From assembly GCA_947179485.1 (NCBI GenBank), contig OX359247.1, forward strand, positions 27,876,801-27,940,800: DNA of 64,000 nt. The letters run 5' to 3'. Below are positions 1-15,000 of the stretch, piece after piece. Position numbers and translations under genes: made by a program. The notes under the pieces were generated by a model. The model ran no database searches. It was not told the DNA's origin and was given only the letters and a program-made list of their open reading frames with translations. Each line of letters begins with the position of its first letter. The first letter of the stretch is position 1. This DNA comes from Allacma fusca (taxonomy: Eukaryota; Arthropoda; Collembola; Symphypleona; Sminthuridae).

Positions 1-3000
1 TCCTGGATCAATGAAAAGCGGCCTTTGGTTGCGTCCACTGATTATGGCGAAGATGAACCAAGTGCCCAAGCTCTTCTTCAGCGTCATAAAGATCTACAGG
101 GAGAAATCACTGCTTACGAAGTCGATATCAAAGCTCTTAAAGGTCAAGCTGAAAAACTAATAAAAGCTGGTATATCCACTTTGCAGGTGAATTTTTGTAC
201 TGTCAATCTCAATGTATGGAAATGAAATGTAATACAGCGGTGGTGCAAATGATGACACAGAATGACACTTATATTAAAGATGCAAGAACCTGATGGCTTG
301 GCAGATGATGAATGGGTTCAAGAGCAGAAATTGGTTCCACAAGAATATTGGGAGGAAGAGCCGGTGGAACGAACGGAATATAAAACAGTAACTGAAGAAC
401 GACCTGTACCTCAAGTTAAAGCTTTGTACGCGTTTAGCGGTTCCGAGATCAATGTGGCTAAAGGAGAGGTTGGTTATTAGCACAAATATTGTACTAGATA
501 TATAATTAATATATAAATATTAATATATATATATATATATAGATATATATATATTTAGCTCTGAATAATAATGTTGGTTTATCCATTTAGGTAATGTTCT
601 TATTGAACAAGACGAACGAAGACTGGTGGAATGTGCGGAAAGCGAATGGCGATGATGGTTTTGTTCCTGCTAACTACGTCAAGGAAATTGAACCAAAGGT
701 GGTCCAAGTCCAAGTTAGGAAGCCAGAGCTTATCCGTGATACTCGCAGGGTTAAAAAAACCAAAATGGTTTTGCAAAACATTCAAGTGAAGAAATCAAAG
801 AGTCTAAGTGCAGCACGTAAGGAATATTGTTCGCGTACATTAAAATAATTAATTACGGCTCTATTTTTATGAACTATTAATTAGTAAACAAAGTTATTAC
901 TGTTTCACCACGTTTCCGTAATACTTTTAAAATCATCTGTGGTGGTCTTGTGTACTATTAGTACATGTAGTGCTATATGAGGAATCGGATTTTCATTGCT
1001 TTCAGCTCGTGGTGCCAAACGCCCTGCAGAGGATCACGAACCAGTTGAAAAAAGATTGAACAAAGTTAACGCAGGCTATCAGGAAATAGTTGTTCTAGCC
1101 AAGGTGTGAAAATTTTATTCTAGTCATTAATGGCTGCGTATGTAGTAGCACGCTGCTAATGTGAAATTACTGTAATTATGCAAATGGTTGTAACTATCTA
1201 AAATTGATATTTCTGGATATAGAAACGTCACTCCTACCTTGAAGATGCGATAAGACTTTTTGGATTCTATCGAGAATGTGACGACTTTGAAAAATGGATA
1301 CGAGAGAAGGAAAAATTATTAAAAGCTGACGATAAGCACGAAACAGTTGAAAATGCAAAGCGGATATTTGAGGTGTGTTGCTGTTATAATTATTCACCAG
1401 TTAAAAATTGATTTAAAAAAATGTTAACTAACTTTATAAGTCAAATAATTGATTGTACTTAATAATTAATAACTGAATCTAGTATCTGGTACATTTTAAA
1501 TTGATCTATCTAGAAATTCCTGACTGATCTCTCTGCCAGCAGTAAGCGCGTAGAAATGATAGACAAAATGGTGGATGAGTTTGTAGAGTCGGATCATTCA
1601 CAAATCGACAAAGTTAAGATGCGACAAAGGCAAGTTCACATGCTATGGGATCATCTGAACCAAATGAAAGCCATGAAGGAACGCTCGTTAGAAGGTGCAT
1701 CTAGTGTGGAGCTATTCAATCGAACTTGTGATGAGGCTCGGGACTGGATGCAAGAAAAGTCCACTCAAATTGATATGGACGATATCGGGAAGGATCTGAA
1801 AACTGTGGAAGCCCTACAGAGGAGACATCAAAACCTTGAGCGAGAATTGGCTCCTATTGAAGAGAAGGTTAATCGGGTCAACCGACTTGCAGATTCTGTG
1901 AAAGCGTCATACCCCAACGAGAAAAAGAACGTAACTGCTAGGCAGGAAGAAATTTCAGATTTGTGGGAGAAATTAAAAAAGAAGGCCGTTGATCGCCGAG
2001 CTACACTCGAGGAAGCAGTAGGCCAGCAGATTTTCATGAACAGCTCCAAAAACTTGCTGACATGGGTGTCTGATGTGAAAGAAGCATTGAATGCTCATGA
2101 GCCAGCCAGAGATGTAACCACGGCAGAGTCCTTACTAAAGAAGCACCAAGACTTAGGAGATGATATGAGAGCCCATGAAGATGAATTTGAAGAGGTCGTC
2201 AAATTAGGAACTAGTTTAATTAAGCGGAATCAGAACGCTAATGAGGTCACTGAACGCTTGGTGCAATTGAGTGAAGAACGTAATGCACTCCATCGGGGTT
2301 GGCAAGAGAAGGGCGACTGGTTGCAACAAGCATTGGATCTTCAGATGTTCAATCGTGAAGCCGATCACATTGATACAGCTACGTCTGGACATCACGCTTT
2401 CCTTAGTTACGATGACCTTGGCTCATCTTTGGATGATGTTGAAGGACTTTTGAAAAGGCATCAGGATTTTGAAAATACACTTGCTGCACAGGACGAACGT
2501 CTCAAGCTTTTTAGCGAAATGGCAAATAAGCTAATTGACGCACAACATTTTGATAGTAAAGCCATTGACGAGCGCCGAAACCAAGTTCTAACGAAAAGAC
2601 AACAAGTGAAAGATCGGGCTGCCGAAAGGAAACAAAATTTGGATCTGTCGTTGAAGTACCAAGATTTCAAAACCAGTGTTGATGACATGAAGTCATGGAT
2701 AGCTGAGAAAACTGAGACTGCATCTGACGAGTCCTATAAAGATCTTAACAATCTTGAAAGGAAAGTTCAAAAACATGAAGCATTTGCTAGGGAACTGACT
2801 GCCAACGAAGTTCACCTCAGATCTATCAACCGAGTCGGGACGAAGCTCATGAATGAGAATGAATTACGTAGAAAGGATATAGAGAAAGAACTTAAAGAAC
2901 TCAACGAAGCCTGGGAATTACTCAAAGAGCTGTCTGATGAGAAAGGAAATAAACTAAGACAAGCTGAAGCTCAGCATTCATATAATAAGACATTGGAGAA

Positions 3001-6000
3001 TGTCCGCCATAAATTGGAAGAGATGGAAAACCAACTCAAATCCAAAGAAATGCCGCCCAACCGTAGAGCATGCAAGGAGATGTTAAAAAAGCATCAGTTG
3101 CTGGAGACTGACATGAATCAGTGGGAACACAAACTAGAGGATTTAACCAAAACTGGAGATGACATGGAAGCTGAGGGTCATTTTGATGCTAAAAATATTA
3201 AAAAGAACGTAAAGGAGTGCAAGGATAGGCTAGGTGCCCTTAAAGATCCAGCAGATGCTAGGCGAGCTGCTTTAGAAGAGTTACTTCGATTCTATGATTT
3301 TGTTTTTGAAATCGAAGCTGAGCTTCAATGGATTAAGGATCATATGACCGCCGCCTCTAGTGACACAGTGCCCCAAAACCTACACCAGGCCCAAAATCTC
3401 TTCAAGAAGCACAAAAAACTTGAAGCAGAAATTTCAGGCCATCAACCTATGATCGACAAAACCTTGACGAACGGAGACGTCTTAATATCTCAAAATCATC
3501 CCGAAAAGGAAAATGTGAGTTTTAGATGTTTTTGGATAGTTTTTTGATTGATCATTATTATTATTTTCATAATATATATATAATTATATAATACATAATT
3601 AATATATAGTACATATTATAACAGTAATTCGATGATAAATTGTTCGAACTCCGTCTCAGTGCTAAGTTTCTGTATTATGTCTTTTAGGTGAAAGCACAAT
3701 GCGAAATACTGAAGTCTAGCTGGAAAGGTTTAGACGAAGCCGCAAGTGAACGTGCCAAGCGGTTGGACTTGGCGTTGAAAGCGCAGCAATTCTTTAATGA
3801 TGCATCCGAAGTAGAAGCCTGGATTAGTGAACGAATCAATTTAATTAAGTCTACGGACTACGGGAAAGACAAGGACGCATCTGTCAAGTTGTTAACAAAA
3901 CATAAGGTATAATTATTAGCATTGTATGTAAATTGATATAATTTTATTCCATATGAGTAAAAAGCTTACTATTTTGTATATTTAGACCATAGAATTGGAG
4001 GTGGACTCCTACAGTGGACTCGTCAATGAAATGGCAAATCTCGCCCAGGCAATGGTAAATGCAAAACACCCGGACTCCAAGGTAATAAAGAACAAGCAAG
4101 AAACCATAGTGGATCAGATGAGGAATTTGCAAAAGCTTGCTAACTTGAGGCGAATGAAGTTAATGGAGAGCATGCAAAGACATGAGTATTTCTGGGAATC
4201 GGATGACTTTGAAAAATGGATGGATGATCAACTTCAAACTGCTATGTCTGAGGACTATGGGCATGACTACGAACATCTTCTGGTATTGTAGCATTGCAGT
4301 ATTTACACCTTTTTCCCCCGAATATTACATCATGTCTGTTTTTGAAGTTTCCACACAATGTTACCTCCAAATTGCTATTTTTTTAAAGAATGCTAATAAT
4401 TAATCTTTTTATAATATGAATCGAATATCTTTTGAATGAACACAATAATAATTTAAAATTGTGGTGCATTTCAGTGTTTCATTAAAAAATTTCAAATAAT
4501 ACTCTTCCTTTCATTTAAAGCTCCTCACTCTGTTTGACTCCAAAGTTTATCAATGTGGGGGAAAATGTTCAATAGAGATCACGGTGTACTATTAAGGATA
4601 AATATGGTACACAGTTCCAATAAAATGTGGAAGCTATTATTTTCGTTGAACTTACTGCAATAATATATATCTATAATTACAATTTATTAATATAGATGCT
4701 GCAGTCGAAGTTTGATGACTTCAAGTTGCGAATTGAAGGAAGCTCAGAGCGATTCAAATCACTTGATGATTTAGCAAATAAGCTTATTGGCACTGGAAAC
4801 TCCTATTCGAAGGATATCACGGATCAAGCAGAGCACTTGCAGTATGTTTTGTAGCTTTCTCGGTTGTAATTTTTAGAGAAAATAATACTTTTTAGCTACC
4901 TCTTTGGCACGGGTGACTTCAACGGTAATAGTTAAAGGGGAAACGTTTTTGGAGCTTGCGCACATAGAATATATGACTCTGAATCTTTGTCATTCGATAA
5001 ATATAAGCTTGTTCGTTAAAAGTTTTACTTCTTTATCCGTATCTAACGCCATGATAAAGTTAATTATGTCGTAGCTGGATAAAGAACCCTATTAATTTTT
5101 GGATTAAAATTAGTATTACTAATTAACAAATTAATTTTTAATTAGATGCGAGAAACCACGAAATCAAAGCTTTCTATTTTGTGTGTGCTACCTAATTACA
5201 TGAACGTTGTGAACCTATATTTTACTGCAAAAGATTTCCGTTTTTTATTTGATTGAATAATTTTCCCCATGATTGTTTTATAATATTTCGTTGGTTCTGT
5301 TTCGCAGATATTGCTTTTATTGTTTTATAAGTATTCTTGTTATGGTTTGTAGTGAGTTTCAATTAACAACTATTATTGTGGAAGTAGCGAAATTTTCCAT
5401 TAGTAACAATGCTTAAGATATGTTTTAATTATGAATTTGAGCTTGTTATAATAATTATTTTTATTTTATTATTAACCGTATTTTGTAGTGATGATATCCC
5501 TCAACTAGTTTCGCAGAAGCATGAAATAATCTGGTAAGCGGTGATTACAAAGCTATACAATTGTAGCAATATTATTCTTCCTTTTTGTGTCATTACCTTT
5601 TGTGTATAATTATTACAATTAACCACAAACTTTAACATTATTAAAATTAAGGTGTTGGAAAGAGCAGTATTGAATTTTATTAAATAGTATACACCATGTG
5701 ACTTTCTCTTACTGACCTGACAAAATGTAAATGACAAAGCGATGAAATTAAATATGATCTGAACTTAAACTGTTTATGAAATTTAACAATAGCAACAAGT
5801 GGACCAACTTACTGGCTAACATTCAAGCACGAGACCAAAAGTTGCAAGCTGCTGGAGAAATACACCGGTTCAATAGAGATGTTGCTGACGCTTTGGCTCG
5901 TATTCAGGAAAAAGCTTCCTCCATTCCTGATGGAGTTGGACGAGATGTCAATTCTTGTGAGAGTATGTTGCGTGTACATGAAAATTTCGAAATTGACTTG

Positions 6001-9000
6001 CTCGCTTTGGAAGCTCAACTACAGGTATAAACCAATTATTTTATATTTTCTACGTATTGACTGATCTTTTTGGTCGAACTACACACGAATATTCTTTTGG
6101 CAACGAGTGCGCACCTGCTATGTTTTTTGAACTGACTGTAATTGTTTGCGTATTTAATTGTCACAGGTTCTAGTCGACGATGCGGGTAGACTCCAAAGTT
6201 TATACCCTACAAATGCCGAAAATATTAAAGAAGAGCAAACTTTAGTGATTGAAAATTGGAATCATTTACAAGCTCGGGCGGCTCAGAAAAAAGAAGAGCT
6301 TCAAGCTGCCGCGGATTTTTACAAATTCGCGTCTCAGGTAATCTATCTATGCTGGAGCTGTAATACTGAACGTATATTTTTAACGTATTTATTGTAAATT
6401 ATGTTGTATATCTATTTAAATTTGGTTTCCGGGTATCTGAGTTAATTTTTACATAAATGTTTAGGTACGGGACCTGATGAATTGGTCATCCAGCTTGCAA
6501 ATTACGATGTCGGCACAGGAGAAAGTGCGTGATACCGCGAGCGCACAAATCCTAATGGCTGAGCATGAGCGCCTTAAAGGAGAAATTGAAGCACGTCACG
6601 AAAAGTTTCAAAATGTGCTAAACCTTGGCCAGTCCTTAATTGAAGATGATCACGAATCTTCAAAAGAAGTTCAAGAAAAGTGTAAGAATTTAACCTTAGA
6701 ACAAGAGCACCTGCAACTAGCTTGGGAAAAGAAAAAAATCTACCTCGATCAGTTAATTGACCTTCAGATTTTCCTCCGGGATGCAAAACAATTGGAAGCA
6801 TTATGTAATTCTCAGGAAGCTACCTTAAGTAGTACAGATTTTGCTGAGTCCGTTGAAGAAGTAGATGCTCAATTGAAGAAACATGATGCTTTGGAAAAAT
6901 TAATTCTTACTCAGGAAGATAAGTTCAATTTACTGCAAGACCAGGGTGGAAAACTGATCCGGCAAAACCATTTTGAGTCTCCTTTGGTAAAAATTCGGAT
7001 GGAAGAGGTTGCTCATCACCGTATGAAAGTAAAGAATTTAGCCAAACAGCGCCGAGATCGACTTGAAGAAAATCTACTGTACGTACAGTTCTTACGAGAT
7101 GTCGATGAAGCTGAGAGTTGGATTGATGAGAAAAAGAAGAAACTAGAAGCAGAAGCCAGCCAAACAGCCGTGACTACCCTTGAAGAGAAGATTAAAAAGC
7201 TGAAAAAACATCACGCTTTTGAAGCTGAACTTGAGGCCAACGAGCCCCGAATCAAACAGATTGTAGGTAATGGACAGCAGCTAGTCGATAATAATCATCG
7301 CAAGTCCAAAGAAATCCAAACACAAATACAGAATTTCATTGAAGCCTGGAAAGCTTTGCTCGCTGATTCCAAAAACTGCGGCAAGGGCCTGGAAGAGGCG
7401 CAAGATATTTTAGATTTCAATAACCAGGTTGAAAAAGTAGAGACGTGGATCCGAGAGAAAGAGCTTCTAGTCGTAGCCGGTGATGTAGGCAAAGACTATG
7501 AACACTGTCAAGAGATCATCAGGAAGCTGGATGATGTGGATTCGGGGATGCGTGTAGATGATTCTCGTATCAAAAATATAAACCAGCTAGCGGAGAAATT
7601 ACTAAGTCAGCCCAAGAAGGAAAAAGAGAACAAATGGGTAGAGGAGAGAAAGATTAGACTTAACAGTAAATGGAGCAACCTCAAAGGTGCCCTGTCTAAC
7701 TACAGAGAGAAGCTCAGCGGGGCCCTTGAAATACATTCCTTCAACAGAGATGCTGATGATACACAAGGAAGAATCAAGGAAAAGATGTTCACACTGGCAT
7801 TAGAAGACGTTGGCAAAGACTTGGACTCTGTAGTTTCTCTGCTCAGAAGGCAAGATGCTTCTGAGAGGGACATGAGTGCCATTTGTCAGAAGCTGGGCGA
7901 ACTTTCCAAAGAGCATGATACACTTGTCAAAAAGTATCAAGACGAGTCTGAGCCTATCACTGAGAAACTGGATAGTGTGAAAGCAGCTTGGGATGACCTC
8001 AGCACTGCTAGCATTACTAGGCGAACAGCCCTTTCTGACTCATCAACCTTCCATAAATTCATGGAAGACATGAGAGAATTGGAAATCTGGGTGGAAGATA
8101 TGGTTGCTAAAATGAATACAGGCGAGCTACCTAATTCCAGTGTGGAAGCTGAAGCTCTACTTCAGCTTCAAGAGGAACGGAAGGCAGAAATTTTGGGACG
8201 ACAAGATAACTTTGACAATTTGAGAAAATTCGGACTCCGACTCATTACCGAAGATCATCCTTCCAAGAATGATTTAAGGCATGGTGTCGAGCAGCTGGAT
8301 GCACTTAAAGAAAAACTGAACAAGAGTTGCCAAGAACGAGAGAAAAAATTAAAACAAGCTCAAAAACTACAGCAGTTCAATACTATGGTTGAGGAAGCTG
8401 AGGTTGTCCTTGCTGACAAAGAAGCTTATCTTAATAATGATGACTTGGGCGACTCTCTAGCAAGTGTTGAGACTCTTATCCGTAAACATGAAGCTCTGGA
8501 GCAGTCCTTGGATGTCCAGCTGAAGCGAGTTGCAGAGCTACAAAAGTTTGGAGAAGATCTGGTCAAGGATGGACATTACTCCAGTCCGAAAATTAAAAAG
8601 GAATTAAATGAGCTGGAAGCTCGGCAAGAGAAGTTAGAGAAAGCCACTGATGCTAGAAAATCCAAACTGTATGAGTCTAAAAATTTCCATCAATTTTTAA
8701 GAAACGTTCACGAAGTGGAAGTTTGGATCTTGGAGAAGATGCAAGTTGCTACGGACGAGTGCTACCGAGATATGTCTAATCTTCAAAGTAAAATTCAGAA
8801 ACATCAAGCTTTTGAGGCTGAATTACTTGCTAATGAGAGTCGTGTTTCTAGTGTATATCAGGAAGGTGAATCTTTAATAGCAAACAAAGAGAACCATTTT
8901 GCCGCTCGAGAAATATCTCTTCGAGTTGAAGGCCTTCAGAGTCTTTGGAAACAATTGCAAGAATCGGCTACGTTGAGGAAGGACAGATTACAAGAAGCTC

Positions 9001-12000
9001 ATCAGAGTCTGCTTTTTAATCAGAACCTGGATGACTTAGACTCTTGGATGGATGAGTTAGAGCAGCAATTGGAATCTGAAGACCATGGGAAGGATTTGAC
9101 TTCTGTTCAACACCTTCTAAAAAAATGGCAGCAACTCAATGCTGATTTTACTAGCCATGGCGAGCATATTGAGCAGATTACGCAAACTGCCAGTGCTTTT
9201 GAAAGATCGAACCATTTCTTGAAAGATGAGATAAAAGTAAAGGTTGATGGTGTTGTGAAACGCTTCCACTCTCTTCAAGAACCTTTGCACATCCGGAAAG
9301 ACAATTTGGAAGATGCTCTGAAACTATACCATTTCTTAAGAGATTTAGAGGATGAGCTTCAATGGATCAAGGACAAACAACCTGTAGCCACTTCCACGGA
9401 TTTAGGTACTTCCTTAGCAGCAGTTCAGAACCTGCAGAAAAAACATCAGGCGCTTGAGGCAGAGATTCAAACTCATGAACCTTTTGTTATTAGTTTGGTA
9501 ACCCGAGGCCAGCAAATGGTTCGGTCGAAGCATTTCGCTTCAGAGGAAATCTCCTTAAAAATTGATAAGCTGGAAGGTGAAATCTCCTCGTTGAAGGATG
9601 CAGCTTCCTTAAGAAAACTGCGGTTGAGTGATGCAGTTCAATCCCAAACTTTCTTTTCTGAGTCTAATGAAGCCTTAGCATGGATGAATGAGCGAAAACC
9701 TTACTTAGCATCGGTAGACTATGGCAAGGATGAAGATTCGGTGCAAAGTTTAATGAAAAAATTAGAAGTGAACCAAAGGGATTTATCTAATTTTGGTGCC
9801 ACTGTAAGCAAACTTGCTGGTGTCAGTCAGAGTTTGGTGGAACGAAACCATTTCGATGCAGAAAGTATTCAAAAGATCAATTCCGAAGTGAAGGAACAGT
9901 ACTCAGAATTACAAAAATTAGCAGACAAAAGGAAGCAGAGGCTAATTGACGCTGAAAAATTATTCAAATTTTTAAGGGACAGTGATGAAGTGGGCGAATG
10001 GATCCAGGAGCAAATGAATATTGCAGGTAGTGAGGACTATGGGAGGGATGTGGAGCATGTTGAGATCCTAATACAGAAGTTTGAGGCATTCATGGCCACA
10101 TTGAACAATGCTGGAGAGAATCGTATTGCAGCAGTTCAAAATGCAGCTGATCATCTGATCGAAGAAGGTCATCCGGAGCCGGAGAGGATCAGTGGGAAAT
10201 CCAAGGAAATCAAACAAATGTGGGAAGAATTTAAGGAATTGGCAGGGGCTCGACAGGAGGCTCTACATGGAGCAAAACAAGTTCATATGTTTGACCGAAC
10301 TGCAGACGAAACCATTGGATGGATCAATGAGAAAGATGCAGTAGTCAGTTCAGAAGATTATGGACATGACTTGGAATCTATGCAAGCCCTCATTAGGAAA
10401 CATCAAGCTTTTGAGAGGGATTTAGCTGCTATTAAGGAGCAAGTTGAATCTGTGGTAGCAGAAGCAAGAAGACTTGATGAAATCTTCCCAGATGCTCGGG
10501 AACACATTCAAGTAAAACATGAGGATACGGTTGAAGCATGGAATGAATTACTAGACAAATCTGCTCAGAGAAAAGACAAATTAAATCAAGCTGAAAAACT
10601 CCAGGCATACTTCGATACCTATCGGGAGCTCCTAGCTTGGATTAACGAAACTATTGCTAAAGTCACTGCTCCGGATTTGGCCAAAGATGTGAGCGGGGCA
10701 GAGGCCTTGATAGCCCGTCACAAAGAGTACGAGGCTGAGATCAGTTCGAAGAATGAGGCATTTGAAAGTTTTACAGTCCAGGGAAGAGAAATGATCAGAG
10801 GTGGTCACTTTATGGGGGAAGAAATTGGTGAAAAAGTGTCGTTGTTGAACCAACGATGGGAGTATTTACTGGACGTTTGGAAAGGCCGGAAAATTATTTA
10901 CGACCAGAACTTGGACGTTCGTATGTTCCTCAGAGACGCCCAGCAACTTGAGAGCTGGCTTACAACACGGGAATCAATTCTTAAAGATGATTCCTTGGGA
11001 GAAACTATCGCTGAAGCGGAGGATTTATTGAAACGACACGAAGATTTCGAGAAAACAATCGATGCCCAGGGAGAAAAACTGGATGCGCTCAAGAGGAAGA
11101 CAATGATTGAGGAAGCCTTTGTGGCTATGCAAAAGAAGGAACAAGAGGCCAAGAAAGAGGAAGCCAAACGGGCGGAAAAGGAACGTGTGGAGGCTATTAA
11201 GAGAAAAGAAATTCAAAGGATAACTGATGAAAGGAAGCGAGAGGATGAGCGAAGGCGGACACAAGAGATTAAATTCAATCGTGACGATCTGGAGAGAATC
11301 AACGGAGATGCCTCGCATTCCACTGAGAAGCTAGACGAGAAGTAAGTATTAAATTTTAACTTGGATGAATTTTATGCACGCCTTTATATTTTATTCATTT
11401 TACCTGAATGAACGAATGGATTAAAATAGTTTAAAGAATATTTAAAACATATGCAAATATTGCATACTAAGTATTTGTTAAATATTTAAGTATGGTTTTA
11501 TTAATGCATTGTATTTTAGTATAAAACATTGTGCAATTTTATTTGCATTTTCAGATTTTCCATAAGCTTGTGTCAGTTTTTCGTTTAAATTTAGGAGTAG
11601 TTGTAAAGTTTTTCTTTTCAAATTTTTCAGATACTCTGGGGACAATGAAGCTAGTCAATGGAAACAGTCCTTGGGTAGTAATTTATTTGGCGATCGCCTT
11701 CGTCGAGGTATGATCATTTCTGTAAAATATTTGCTGTAGTTTAATACTTCTTAGAGTTATAAACGTATAATTTAAGTAAAGTATAATCTGATGGCAGTTC
11801 ATAAAATGCAGTAGCATTTGTTACTGGAGGGGTTTTATTGACGGAATGAATATAATAGTGTGTAAATAAGAAATACAGTACTTTCTAGCAAGTTTTCAGC
11901 CATAAGACAACGTCGAATCAAATAAGTTTCGAAATGGTCCCCTTCCTTTCTCAAGATTTATTCCGTGAAAATAACTTCTCTGGTATTTGTGAAATTGGTC

Positions 12001-15000
12001 CCATTAAAAAAACGAAAGAGAACGGATTGCTGAATTTGCCATTTAGTGTTTTTTTATCTTACACCTGAAAATTAATTAAAATTTATATACGAATCAGTTT
12101 CTTTAATCATCTAATTGACTTTATCGTGTTTTGATAATTACGTGGGGAAGTTATGGTCGCCATTTTCTTGTTTGTCGTGACTTGTGACTAATTCTGTCAA
12201 ACTGTGTCTGTAACATGCCCTTTAACATGCATCGCATGGAATGGCCAATATTAAATTCTTTCTTTAAACTTTTGGAAATCCCAAGGTACAATTTAGTATG
12301 TAGTATGTAGCACAAATTTCGCATTTTTAACTTTTATTGGATTTGTTTTTTCTCTTCGTCTTTTTTATCTAGTGCATGGTTTGTAGTATTTGTGTAGTAC
12401 TATTATTTTCAGAACAACTGGATCTTATTGACCTAGTTTCTGTTTTGACGTAGTATCTTTTTGCTCTTTTTTATACAATCGAATGTAGGAAGCGATCCAG
12501 GTTTGGTTCTTGCGCCCTTAAGGGTCATCGACAGGTTATCCGATGGTGAGTTGACCATTTTGTGGTGCGAGAGATGTTTGTATTTTATGCAAAAAGGACT
12601 TCACTTTTTGTTGTCACAAGTATTATGTATCTTCGTTGTATCTTATACACGCATACGTAAGGCGTACGTAATGTATGTTTTTCTGTTGAATTGCTATACC
12701 AAGGAAGATGGAAAAGTTTTGTTTTGCACTGGGCAATAATTTAATTATGGTTGACTCACTTCAAGGTGATTGGTTTATGGTGAAGGTTACTTTATGTTCT
12801 TGAAATGCATGATAGTTCTGTATTTGTTTCGTTGTTTGATCCTGTCTGTTTAATATGACGGTGCGTAGAAGAACCAGAGGTCGTAACAGACGAAAAGCCA
12901 TCCGTGGAAGATGTTGGCGTTTCTGAACGTACTTTTCTAATTCATTGTTTTTAGTAGATTTGATCTTTTTGTCATTATATGCGTTTCATATGTCTTGCGG
13001 TTGATTTCTTTTACGTAATTGCTTTGAATCCTTCTGAATGGAACTTTCTCAGTATCAAGAATACTTCTGCATCTGCACACTTTTAATGTCATACCTAAAC
13101 ATTTATCTTCCTACCGAATTGTGTGTTAGATTGGCGAATAACGTACTGTGAAAGAGCTAAACGTTGTAACAACAGTAATATTTACATGTGTGTATGCAAG
13201 ATTTTGTTTGCTTGTTTGTGTCCGTGCAATCATTTTGTTTTACCAAGTTTTTACTATGTTAATAGTATTTATTAAGTATGTGTATGTAGTGTAATTTATG
13301 GTGACTGATTACCCCACCGTTCAGTTACTGAATCATTTGCATTCGTTCTTGAAAAAATTATGTGCTGTAAACAATTTTTATCATGATATATGTATGTAGG
13401 TGAGGTGAAACGAGCCGAAAGTTTTAAGATGGACAGCAAGAAACCTAAGAGGACTCCCAGCTTTGCGACCAGACGAAGAACTCAAAGTTTCCGGAAACTG
13501 AAAAAAATTGATAGTGTGGCAGATTTACCTCCTGTTGAAATTTCAGGATTCTTGGAAAGAAAACATGAGTTGCAGAGTGGTGGGAAGAGGGCTGCTATTC
13601 GGTCTTGGAAAAATTATTACTCCGTACTTTGCGGCCAACTTTTGTGCTTTTTCAAAGATGCTGAGGATTTTGCCTCCAGCAAGTCCGCAACGGCACCCAT
13701 TATGATTTACCAAGCAACTTGTGAGAAAGCTAGTGATTACACAAAGAAAAAGCATGTGTTCAGGTGTGTACATACTTACATTCATGCTTATCTTTAATTA
13801 ATTCGAGTCTTTAGTTAATGTCTAATTATTGGTTATTTTACTAATTTTTTTCATACTATAATAAAAAAACGGGAAGGTTTTCCTTTTTAATAACAGAAAA
13901 TTTCCGTTTGCCTTTTCACTGCTTAATTGGGGAAAACTTTCCGTCCCCCGTCTTTTCAATGTTTAATTATAAAGAATTTTTTTGTTTAATTGGAGGCAAA
14001 TGTTCTCTGTTTAGTTGGGGAGAAATGTTGTTTGTTTATTGTTTAGAAGGGACTTTTATAGGGAGTGTAGGAAAAATGGAGTACGGAATAGATTTTTGCA
14101 GTCTTGAAGTTTTGCAATGCAAACTTGCTGACGGAAATACTTTTTAGAGAGACGGCTATTTAGTTAACATTTTGTGTTTGATTAAATTTGTTAGTTCTTT
14201 AGCTATAAATTCTCTTAATTTTTTCCCAACGTGTGCAAGTACTTTTTAAGCAACTTTATATGACACTCTGAAATACTACTCTAATTGGGTTTCCACCCTA
14301 TATAGGTGGGCATTTTAATTAAATTATTTTTTATACACAGATTGAAACCGTCAGATGGTTCAGAATATTTATTTTTGGCGGAGAGTGAAGATTCAGTTGA
14401 AGAATGGCTGAAGAAACTTACATTCCATGCTCAACTACCTCCGAGTGAACAGCTTACAAGCTATGATGCACATATGGTAAGGTTTTCTCAGTTCACATTG
14501 TTTCTGAGACTAAAAACTAAATGAACGGGCTTAACTTGTAATTAATTAATATCTACTATCAGTTTTAAAATATTATTCTTCTGTTTGAATCGCTATATTT
14601 CATTGCACAGCAGTTGTAACAAAAGCTTCCACACCGCACACAAATGCATAGCGATTTGAACAGATTGAATAATATTAACAATATTATATTAACCACACAA
14701 GCACCTCAAAAACAATAACGCATACTCGTTCAGTGTAAACATATTTCCAACATTAATTTCTATGATTGGTTTTTGAAGCGGTTTTTTGTTTTGACTGTTG
14801 CTGTCCTAAATTTTAAGAGTTTGTTTGTGTTTTCAAGCAAATATCGTAACGATTACTTTAATAGTGTGAAGCTTTGAGTTGCTGTTACTGCACGTTTTAG
14901 CCACGGTCGCTATACATTTTTAGTGTTATTTGTACAGTTTTATCACTAGATTTTAGTCGAAAGTAGAGATTAAGTATATAGGATTCGGCACAGCGTGGAC

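Noticed and set aside
11338-11345. TAA as the stop codon of the spectrin after the giant exon
   Set aside because: A GTAAGT donor overlaps it, and downstream exons continue in frame into an intact PH domain.
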